NCBI GenBank assembly: GCA_015655095.1
Contig: JAATFR010000435.1
Location: 1-5,131, forward strand
Reading direction: 5' to 3'
DNA length: 5,131 bases
DNA from: Hyphomicrobiales bacterium
Lineage (GTDB): Bacteria; Pseudomonadota; Alphaproteobacteria; Parvibaculales; Parvibaculaceae
Shown: piece after piece, positions 1 through 4,792 of the stretch
Numbering within the stretch: position 1 is the first letter of the stretch
Layout of the letters: each line of letters begins with the position of its first letter
Notes under the pieces: generated by a model
What the model saw: only the letters and a program-made list of their open reading frames with translations
Databases searched by the model: none
What the model was told of the DNA's origin: nothing
Program-made: the position numbers and the translations under genes

Positions 1-1632
1 GGCAAGACGACCACGGCGCGCATTCTGGCCCGCGCGCTCAATTATGACGGTCCCGGCGCGACCGGCCCGACGATCCATATGGACGGGCTCGGCACACATT
101 GCGCGGCGATCATGGAAAGCCGACATGTCGACGTGCTGGAAATGGACGCGGCGTCCCGCACCGGCATCGACGATATTCGCGAGATCATCGACAGCGTGCG
201 CTATGCCCCGGTTTCGGCGCGCTACAAGGTCTATATCATCGACGAGGTGCACATGCTTTCGAAGGCCGCCTTCAACGGTCTTCTGAAGACGCTGGAGGAG
301 CCTCCGGCCCATGTGAAGTTTATTTTCGCCACCACGGAAATCCGCAAGGTGCCGGTGACGGTGCTTTCGCGCTGCCAGCGCTTCGATCTGCGCCGGCTGA
401 CGCTCGATGAGCTGGTGGGGCTGCTGTCGCGCATCTCGGTCAAGGAGGATGTGCCGGTCGAGGACGCGGCCCTGAAGCTGATCGGGCGCGCGGCGGAAGG
501 TTCGGCCCGCGACTCGCTTTCCCTGCTCGACCGGGCGATCGCCCATGGGGCCCTGATGGGCGGCGGGGGGCCCATTGCGGAAACAGATGTGCGCGACATG
601 CTCGGCCTTGCCGACCGCGCCCGTATTTTCGATCTCTACGACTTCATCATGAAGGGCGACATCGCCGCCGCCCTGACTGAGTTGCGGGCCCAATATGACG
701 CCGGGGCCGATCCGGCGGTGGTTTTGTCCGATCTGGCGGAACTTACTCACTGGTTGATGCGACTAAAGCTGGTGGAGGCTGCGGCCGACGATCTGGCCAT
801 GTCCGAAACCGAGCGAAGCCGGGGCCGGGAAATGGCTGAAAAGCTGCCGATCCGGGCCTTGTCGCGGAGCTGGCAGGTGCTGCTGAAGGGGCTTGAGGAG
901 GCGCAGGCGGCGCCCCGTCCCATCGCGGCGGCGGAAATGGTGCTGGTACGGCTCGTCTATCTGGCGGACATGCCGGGGCCGGAAGAACTGATCGCGAGCC
1001 TGACGAGCGGCGGCGCGGCGGGGCAGACCAGTGGCGGACCCACGGGCGGAGGTGGCCCGGGCGGCGGCCCGCGCGCCCAGTTCGGCGGCGGCACGGCCGG
1101 TTTGCGCGCGGTGGCGAACGGCGGCGGGGCGCATGTCGAGATCATGCCGCAGGCGGTTGCGGTGGCAGGGCCCCGGCTCGCCACGTTCGACGATGTGATT
1201 GCGCTCGCGGGAGCCAAGCGCGACGTGCGGCTCAAGAATGCGCTTGAGACGGGTGTGCGGCTGGTCAGCTACGAGCAGGGGCGGATCGAGATACAGCTTG
1301 AGGCGGGGGTCGATGGCACGCTTGCCAATGATCTGTCGCAGAAGCTCAAAAGCTGGACGGGCGAGCGCTGGGTCGTCTCCATCGCCTCGCGGCAGGCCGA
1401 GGCCGCGCCGACCGCGCGCGAGCAGGCGGTGAGCCGCGCGCAAAGCATGAAGCAGGAAGCTGCCGCCGATCCGCTGGTACTGGCGGCGCTGGCGGCTTTT
1501 CCCGGTGCCGAGATTGTTGAAGTCCGGACGGGTGCGCCTGTGGACGAGGCTGCGATACAGCAAGGGAGTGACCTGGAGGAAATGCCGGGTCTGGTCGGCG
1601 ACGATTTCGATGCGCCGTTTTACGAAGACTGA
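1..1632 (+). CDS. dnaX: DNA polymerase III subunit gamma/tau (DnaX), 5'-truncated by window edge
   Basis: DnaX is the AAA+ ATPase of the DNA polymerase III clamp loader; it opens and loads the beta clamp and, as tau, tethers the core polymerases at the fork. 543 codons are visible and the frame is open from base 1. It enters at the GKTT of Walker A, so about 50 N-terminal residues are missing (family knowledge). Visible residue numbers: Walker B DEVH 81-84, sensor 1 FATT 109-112, arginine-finger SRC 123-125, sensor 2 GSARDSLSLLD 167-177. Then come the helical domain III (to about 330), a Gly-rich linker (about 335-376) and a C-terminal tau-like domain ending in an acidic tail. The zinc module between Walker A and B keeps only one Cys (Cys34). 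I see no A-rich slippery heptamer like the one E. coli uses to make gamma, so probably one product is made. The first gene of a dnaX-ybaB-recR cluster. Confidence 0.97.
   Translation, partial: GKTTTARILARALNYDGPGATGPTIHMDGLGTHCAAIMESRHVDVLEMDAASRTGIDDIREIIDSVRYAPVSARYKVYIIDEVHMLSKAAFNGLLKTLEEPPAHVKFIFATTEIRKVPVTVLSRCQRFDLRRLTLDELVGLLSRISVKEDVPVEDAALKLIGRAAEGSARDSLSLLDRAIAHGALMGGGGPIAETDVRDMLGLADRARIFDLYDFIMKGDIAAALTELRAQYDAGADPAVVLSDLAELTHWLMRLKLVEAAADDLAMSETERSRGREMAEKLPIRALSRSWQVLLKGLEEAQAAPRPIAAAEMVLVRLVYLADMPGPEELIASLTSGGAAGQTSGGPTGGGGPGGGPRAQFGGGTAGLRAVANGGGAHVEIMPQAVAVAGPRLATFDDVIALAGAKRDVRLKNALETGVRLVSYEQGRIEIQLEAGVDGTLANDLSQKLKSWTGERWVVSIASRQAEAAPTAREQAVSRAQSMKQEAAADPLVLAALAAFPGAEIVEVRTGAPVDEAAIQQGSDLEEMPGLVGDDFDAPFYED
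1003..1128 (+). other. Gly-rich interdomain linker in DnaX
   Basis: About 42 codons (visible residues 335-376) are dominated by Gly with Ala, Thr, Ser and Pro, in runs such as GGPTGGGGPGGG. In DnaX proteins a flexible Pro/Gly/Ala linker joins the collar domain III to the C-terminal tau region that contacts the helicase and polymerase. I infer the same hinge role here. The repetitive GGC/GGG codons make the DNA locally very G-rich and prone to length variation between strains. Confidence 0.7.
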
Positions 1633-1634
1633 TT

Positions 1635-1639
1635 AGGAG
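1635..1639 (+). promoter_or_regulatory. Shine-Dalgarno of ybaB
   Basis: AGGAG lies 9 nt before the ATG at 1649, in an A-rich stretch that should be unstructured. It fixes the ybaB start and starts only 2 nt after the dnaX stop, so ybaB is probably translated from the dnaX transcript. It is the best ribosome-binding site in the window. Confidence 0.85.
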
Positions 1640-1648
1640 AAAATAAAT

Positions 1649-1969
1649 ATGAAAAATCTGACCGAATTGATGAGCCAGGCAAAGAATTTGGAAAGCAAGC
1701 TGCGTGATATGCAGAGCGAGGTCGATCAGCTCGAGATGCCAGGCGAAGCAGGCGCGGGCCTCGTCAAGGTCGTGATCAGCGGCCGTTATGCGGTCAAGCG
1801 CCTTCATATCGATCCGAGTCTGATGAAGGAAAGCGAGCGCGAGATTCTCGAAGACCTCGTCATTGCCGCCCTCAATGATGCGCGCGTGAAGCTTGAAGCG
1901 CAGCTTGCCAAAAAGATGGAAGGGGTTACCGGCGGCCTTTCCCTTGGCGGGCTTGGCCTGCCGGGCTGA
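1649..1969 (+). CDS. ybaB: YbaB/EbfC family nucleoid-associated DNA-binding protein
   Basis: A small (106 aa) protein of the YbaB/EbfC family. These form dimers with a tweezer-like shape, bind DNA and associate with the nucleoid; the exact cellular role is still unsettled. What is seen: an N-terminal amphipathic, probably coiled-coil helix (about residues 1-28, with MSQAKNLESKLRDMQSEV), a central beta core with 'VKVVISGRYAVKRLHIDPSL' (about 39-58), a helix with 'EDLVIAALNDARVKLEAQLAKKM' (about 68-90) and a Gly/Leu-rich tail. Order and length match the family. The start at 1649 is supported by AGGAG at 1635-1639. It sits 16 bp after dnaX and upstream of recR, the conserved arrangement in many bacteria, and is presumably co-transcribed with both. 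Confidence 0.95.
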   Translation: MKNLTELMSQAKNLESKLRDMQSEVDQLEMPGEAGAGLVKVVISGRYAVKRLHIDPSLMKESEREILEDLVIAALNDARVKLEAQLAKKMEGVTGGLSLGGLGLPG

Positions 1970-1981
1970 ACGTGATCCCGG

Positions 1982-2003
1982 GGCCGGTGTTCATTCCGGC
2001 CTT
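1982..2003 (+). promoter_or_regulatory. GC-rich hairpin in the ybaB-recR gap
   Basis: GGCCGG (1982-1987) and CCGGCC (1996-2001) form a perfect 6-bp stem with an 8-nt loop, followed by only TTG. It lies 13 bp after the ybaB stop and 65 bp before recR. The T-tract is too short for a convincing intrinsic terminator. It could act as an attenuator, an RNA-processing or stability element, or nothing. Confidence 0.35.
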
Positions 2004-2054
2004 GCGCGAGCGGGCCAACTCCGCGATTGATGGTGCCTTGTCGTCCCCGCGCCC

Positions 2055-2058
2055 GAGG
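2055..2058 (+). promoter_or_regulatory. Shine-Dalgarno of recR
   Basis: GAGG lies 8 nt before the ATG at 2067. Upstream in this frame a TGA at 2028-2030 excludes a longer protein, and there is no ATG, GTG or TTG in frame between that stop and 2067, so the recR start is well fixed. Confidence 0.7.
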
Positions 2059-2066
2059 TTCCTGTC

Positions 2067-2666
2067 ATGGCGGTTACCGGCCCCGAAATCGAGCGGTTGA
2101 TCCAGCTTTTGTCGAAGGTGCCGGGGCTTGGTCCCCGCTCGGCGCGCCGTGCCGTGCTGACCCTCATTAAAAAGCGGGAAACCCTGCTGTCCCCCCTTGC
2201 CGCCGCCATGGCCGAAGTTGCCGGCAAGGCGCGGATCTGTCCGGTCTGCGGGAATATCGATACCGTCTCTCCATGTTCCATCTGCGCCGACGGAAGCCGC
2301 GATCCAGCTGTGATCTGCGTGGTCGAGGAGGTCAGCGACCTGTGGGCGCTGGAGCGGGCGGGGGCGCACAAGGGCCGCTATCATGTGCTGGGCGGCGTGC
2401 TGTCGGCGCTCGACGGGATTGGCCCCAATGATCTCAATATCGGCGGCCTGATCGAAAAGGCCTCGACCCCCGAGGTCCGCGAGGTCGTGCTGGCGATGAA
2501 CGCGACCGTCGATGGCCAGACTACTGCCCATTACATCACCGACCGGCTGGAAGGCCTCAACGTCACTGTTTCCCGGCTTGCCCATGGCGTGCCGGTCGGG
2601 GGGGAACTCGACTATCTCGATGACGGCACGTTGAGCGCCGCCATGAAGGCCCGGCGTCCGTTCTGA
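2067..2666 (+). CDS. recR: Recombination mediator protein RecR
   Basis: RecR works with RecO (and RecF) to load RecA onto single-stranded DNA coated with SSB, for gap repair and restart of stalled forks; it forms a ring-shaped oligomer in the cytoplasm. At 199 aa it has the usual family length. Domains in order: a helix-hairpin-helix with PGLGPRSARRA (19-28), a C4 zinc finger (Cys58, Cys61, Cys70, Cys73), a Toprim domain starting at VVEEVSD (85-91) and including HVLGGVLSALDGIGP (106-120), and a C-terminal Walker B-like/wing segment with EVVLAMNATVDGQTTAHYI (139-157) and RLAHGVPVGGELDY (170-183). All expected key residues are present. It is the last gene of the dnaX-ybaB-recR cluster and converges on a glutamine amidotransferase gene 14 bp away. 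Confidence 0.97.
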   Translation: MAVTGPEIERLIQLLSKVPGLGPRSARRAVLTLIKKRETLLSPLAAAMAEVAGKARICPVCGNIDTVSPCSICADGSRDPAVICVVEEVSDLWALERAGAHKGRYHVLGGVLSALDGIGPNDLNIGGLIEKASTPEVREVVLAMNATVDGQTTAHYITDRLEGLNVTVSRLAHGVPVGGELDYLDDGTLSAAMKARRPF

Positions 2667-2683
2667 TCCGATCCCTTTGATCA
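2664..2683. other. Convergent gene junction with short inverted repeat spanning both stops
   Basis: TGATC (2664-2668) contains the recR stop and GATCA (2679-2683) contains the complement of the opposite gene's stop; they form a 5-bp inverted repeat around a 10-nt loop. It is too weak and lacks a T-tract, so it is not a convincing terminator for either strand. Readthrough between the converging transcripts is likely unless a terminator lies inside the genes. Confidence 0.3.
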
Positions 2684-3406
2684 GGCAAGCTCCAGCCAGC
2701 GCTGCATGGTGCGCCGGGCGAAGGCCTGCTGGAGGGCGAGCGCCTCGGCGGCCTGCGGCTCGATCTCGGCTTTCACGTCCTCGAGCGTGCGTTTGAACAG
2801 GATCGAACGGGCAATCATCCACTGATCCAGAATCGGCCTCGTCACCTCCAGATGAAACTGGAAGCCATAGGTTTTCTCCCCGACGCGGAAGGCCTGGCCG
2901 GGGCAGTTTTCCCGGGTCGACAGCGGCACCGAGATTTCCGGAAACGTGAAAGTGTCGCCATGCCACTGGGTGATCTTCAGCCCCTGCGGGGCATCATGCA
3001 TCAGCGGGTCTGTGTGGGCGCCATCAAGCCATGTCTGGGGCAGGAAGCCCCATTCTCCCCCGGTTTCGAGCTTGCGCACTGTGCCGCCGAAGCTCTCCGA
3101 GATGAGTTGGCCGCCAAGACAGACGCCCATGACCGGTTTTTCCTCTTCATGGAACAGTCGGATCAGCGAGCGGATCTGGGCGAGGAAAGGATATTTGTCG
3201 TTTTCATAGGTGGACATGCCGCCGCCGAGCACGACCAGCGCGCCGTAACCGCTGGTCGAATCGGGGATGCCGCTGATCTCGACCTTCTCCCCCATCATGC
3301 CCTGTGCCGTGTAGATGGTGGTGGAGGCGGCGCCAAGCCTCTCGGCCTCATCGCGCAGCGTGCCGGGGGGCGAGGTCGGGTCATTGACGATATAAAGGAT
3401 ATGCAT
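2681..3406 (-). CDS. Class I glutamine amidotransferase-domain protein (GMP synthase-like, substrate unknown)
   Basis: A 241-residue single-domain protein of the class I (triad) glutamine amidotransferase superfamily, which releases ammonia from glutamine or hydrolyses gamma-glutamyl bonds. The nucleophile elbow is GVCLGGQ with Cys96, and the His/Glu pair is His185 and Glu187 in GFQFHLEVT (181-189). An oxyanion-type GGGM (61-64) and the QWHGDTF segment (147-153) are typical of GMP-synthase-like stand-alone members. There is no synthetase domain in the chain, so the ammonia acceptor or gamma-glutamyl substrate cannot be named. The C-terminus (about 205-241) is a helical extension rich in Ala, Glu and Arg. 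The start at 3406 has only a weak GAG 6 nt upstream. It lies 42 bp downstream of pip on the same strand, so an operon and perhaps a shared role in peptide or amino-acid turnover are plausible, but this is inference. Confidence 0.88.
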   Translation of the reverse strand: MHILYIVNDPTSPPGTLRDEAERLGAASTTIYTAQGMMGEKVEISGIPDSTSGYGALVVLGGGMSTYENDKYPFLAQIRSLIRLFHEEEKPVMGVCLGGQLISESFGGTVRKLETGGEWGFLPQTWLDGAHTDPLMHDAPQGLKITQWHGDTFTFPEISVPLSTRENCPGQAFRVGEKTYGFQFHLEVTRPILDQWMIARSILFKRTLEDVKAEIEPQAAEALALQQAFARRTMQRWLELA

Positions 3407-3448
3407 GGGGGAACTCGACTGGGGCTGGTAGAGGTGTCCGGAAAGCGG

Positions 3449-4423
3449 CTATTTCGAAGGCACCGTGGCAAAGCGGTCGGCGGCGCGGACCATGACGTCG
3501 ATGATGCCGGGTTCGGTGGCGGTGTGCCCGGCATCATCGACGATTTCAAGATCGGCGTCCGGCCAGGCCTTGGCCAGAGCCCAGGCGGTGAACATGGGCG
3601 TCACCACGTCATAGCGTCCCTGGGCGATGATGCCGGGAATGCCCTTGAGCCGGTCCGCGTCGCGCAAAAGCTGGTCCTGCGGCTCAAGGAAGCCCTTGTT
3701 GATAAAATAGTGGCATTCGATCCGGGCGAAGGCGAGGGCGAAGTGGCCGTCGGCGAAGCGGGCAACCCGTCCGGCGTCGGCATGAAGGGAGAGGGTGGTG
3801 CCCTCCCAGATGCTCCACGCCTTGGCGCACTCGATCTTCGCCGTCTCGTCGTCCCCGGTCAGGCGCTTGTAATAGGCCTCGATCAGGTTGCCGCGCTCCG
3901 CCTCCGGGATCGGCTCGACGAATTTTTCCCAGGCGTCGGGGAAAAGCGCGTCCGCCCCCTCCTGATAAAACCATTGAAGCTCGCGCGGGCGCAGCGTGAA
4001 GATGCCGCGCAGGATGATCTCGGTGACCCGTTCGGGGTGGGTTTCCGCATAGGCGAGGCAGAGCGTCGAGCCCCATGAGCCGCCGCAGAGCTGCCAGCGC
4101 TCGATCCCCAGATGCTCGCGCAGCTTTTCCATGTCGGCGACGAGGTCCCAGGTCGTGTTCTCGCGCAACTCGGCGTGGGGCGTCGAGCGGCCGCAGCCGC
4201 GCTGGTCGAACAGGATGATTCGGTAGGCTCTGGGGTCGTGGGTGCGGCGCATGGTGGGATTCGAGCCGCCGCCCGGCCCGCCATGGACGATCACCACCGG
4301 TTTGCCCTTCGGGTTGCCCGATTCCTCGTAATAGATCGTATGGCGCGCACTGACCTGCAGCGTACCGCTGGCATAGGGCTCGATATCAGGATAAAGCGAC
4401 CGCCGCGCCGAGGTGTCGAACAT
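3449..4423 (-). CDS. pip: Proline iminopeptidase (prolyl aminopeptidase)
   Basis: A cytoplasmic alpha/beta-hydrolase (peptidase family S33) that removes N-terminal proline from peptides. At 324 aa it fits the bacterial monomeric type (about 310-320 aa). What is seen: the HGGPGGG oxyanion motif (47-53), the FDQRGCGRS segment (72-80) and the nucleophile elbow GGSWGS with Ser116. Asp272 sits in GRYDVVTP and His300 in DAGHT. The triad spacing matches the Xanthomonas and Serratia enzymes as I recall them. Two glutamates, Glu207 in IWEGTT and Glu236 in RIECHYF, sit where the family binds the substrate's free amino end. No signal peptide is visible. The start at 4423 is supported by AGGG 7 nt upstream. 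It is the first gene of a probable leftward pair with the amidotransferase and divergent from the unknown gene at 4793. I see no convincing promoter for it. Confidence 0.95.
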   Translation of the reverse strand: MFDTSARRSLYPDIEPYASGTLQVSARHTIYYEESGNPKGKPVVIVHGGPGGGSNPTMRRTHDPRAYRIILFDQRGCGRSTPHAELRENTTWDLVADMEKLREHLGIERWQLCGGSWGSTLCLAYAETHPERVTEIILRGIFTLRPRELQWFYQEGADALFPDAWEKFVEPIPEAERGNLIEAYYKRLTGDDETAKIECAKAWSIWEGTTLSLHADAGRVARFADGHFALAFARIECHYFINKGFLEPQDQLLRDADRLKGIPGIIAQGRYDVVTPMFTAWALAKAWPDADLEIVDDAGHTATEPGIIDVMVRAADRFATVPSK

Positions 4424-4430
4424 GGAGCAT

Positions 4431-4434
4431 CCCT
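4431..4434 (-). promoter_or_regulatory. Shine-Dalgarno of pip
   Basis: On the minus strand AGGG lies 7 nt before the ATG at 4423, a normal spacing. It supports the chosen pip start. Confidence 0.6.
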
Positions 4435-4486
4435 ATGCTGGTGGGTAAAACCGGCGCAGGCCCTGTTCTTTCAGGCTCCGCGCCCT

Positions 4487-4523
4487 GTGATTGAGGCATC
4501 CTTGCGGCCCCTTCGTCAATCAC
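4487..4523. repeat. 8-bp inverted repeat, operator-like
   Basis: GTGATTGA (4487-4494) and TCAATCAC (4516-4523) are perfect reverse complements separated by 21 bp. A second, offset pair overlaps them: TTGAGG (4491-4496) and CCTCAA (4523-4528). There is no following T-tract on either strand, so a terminator is unlikely. Lying between two divergent genes, it could be a regulator-binding site for pip. No known operator consensus was recognised. Confidence 0.4.
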
Positions 4524-4584
4524 CTCAACGGTGGATTAACAAATTGGGGAGCAACCTTTTTACCGAGACTGGCTCCACTACCTA

Positions 4585-4613
4585 TTGACGAGGTCTTCCC
4601 ATATACGCACTAT
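4585..4613 (+). promoter_or_regulatory. Candidate sigma70-type promoter
   Basis: TTGACG (4585-4590) is a near-consensus -35 element. Seventeen bp downstream is CACTAT (4608-4613), a moderate -10; the overlapping CTATAT (4610-4615) resembles the alphaproteobacterial -10 form but with a 19-bp spacer. Transcription would start near 4620, leaving an untranslated leader of about 170 nt before the ATG at 4793. Prediction by eye only. Confidence 0.45.
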
Positions 4614-4760
4614 ATGTGGACGGTTTGTGTCGGTTGAGAAAAACGGCGCAGCGCCGAGCAGGTTCTAGACAATCAGTCAGAGAGTTGAAGATCCCGTACG
4701 TGCCGTGCGGAGGGAAGGCGTTGCACATGGTGTGACGCTAAAGTCATCTTCGTCTCTGCG

Positions 4761-4780
4761 GCCCGGGGGTCCGGGCTTTA
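4761..4780 (+). terminator. Possible weak intrinsic terminator or RBS-proximal hairpin
   Basis: GCCCGG (4761-4766), loop GGGT, CCGGGC (4771-4776), then TTTA. The stem is all G-C, but the T-tract is only three bases, so termination would be inefficient. It ends 6 nt before the G-run that may serve as the Shine-Dalgarno of the next gene, so it could equally be an expression-control hairpin. Confidence 0.35.
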
Positions 4781-4782
4781 CC

Positions 4783-4787
4783 GGGGG
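4783..4787 (+). promoter_or_regulatory. Probable G-rich Shine-Dalgarno for the 4793 gene
   Basis: GGGGG sits 5 nt before the ATG at 4793. It is an imperfect anti-16S match but the only purine run at the right distance. The bases CCGGG at 4781-4785 can pair with CCCGG at 4762-4766, which would hide it. Confidence 0.4.
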
Positions 4788-4792
4788 CAGAC

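Larger units (their letters stand above)
4424..4792. other. Divergent intergenic region, 369 bp
   Basis: No gene I can support lies here. The left part (4424-4584) holds the pip ribosome-binding site, an 8-bp inverted repeat and an AT-richer stretch (about 4535-4565, with GATTAACAAATTGGGG). The right part (4585-4792) holds a rightward promoter candidate followed by about 170 nt with several local hairpins up to the start of the next gene. A 39-codon open frame also crosses it (4616-4735). The length and structure are unusual against the tight spacing elsewhere in the window. Confidence 0.8.
4620..4792 (+). ncRNA. Candidate structured 5' leader or small RNA, family not recognised
   Basis: Four local hairpins can be drawn by hand. 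The first is CGGCG/CGCCG (4644-4656, 3-nt loop). The second is CCGTAC/GTGCGG (4694-4710, 5-nt loop, one wobble). The third is GCGTTGCAC/GTGTGACGC (4718-4738, 9 bp with two wobbles, ATG as loop). The fourth is GCCCGG/CCGGGC (4761-4776, 4-nt loop), followed by TTTA. The last stands just upstream of the start region of the 4793 gene, so the element could be a cis-regulatory leader, or the hairpin could end a roughly 160-nt small RNA. I could not match it to SRP RNA, RNase P RNA, 6S, tmRNA, or the SAM-II or c-di-GMP riboswitches. The two boundaries are inferred from the promoter candidate and the ATG. Confidence 0.35.

Noticed and set aside
562..573. Programmed -1 frameshift site for DnaX gamma
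   Set aside because: The six-G run is not in the N NNW WWH phase for a tandem slip, and a product ending there would lack domain III.
763..1563. Minus-strand open frame opposite dnaX domains III-V
   Set aside because: Arg/Pro/Leu-rich low-complexity translation, no domain, antisense to a clear DnaX frame.
1926..2966. Minus-strand open frame of about 346 codons across ybaB, recR and the junction
   Set aside because: It crosses three real genes, and its translation is Arg/Gly/Ala-rich with no motif; a shadow of GC-rich coding DNA.
2852..4078. Long open frame (about 408 codons) on the + strand opposite the amidotransferase and pip genes
   Set aside because: It is antisense to two genes with complete catalytic motifs, has no recognisable domain, and is the expected product of strong G/C third-position bias.
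4655..4680. tRNA-like T-arm motif (GGTTCTAGAC)
   Set aside because: The flanking bases do not form a T stem, and there is no acceptor or anticodon arm around it.
4620..4790. SRP (4.5S) RNA, RNase P RNA, 6S RNA or tmRNA
   Set aside because: The signature sequences of SRP RNA (CCGGAAGG with AGCAG) and RNase P RNA (GAGGAAAGTCC) are absent, and I could not draw the long closing rod and central bubble of 6S or a tmRNA acceptor domain.
4700..4792. c-di-GMP (GEMM-I) or SAM-II riboswitch
   Set aside because: Fragments such as AGGGAAGGC and GACGCTAAAG recall parts of those motifs, but the conserved helix order, tetraloop receptor and pseudoknot pairings could not be laid out.
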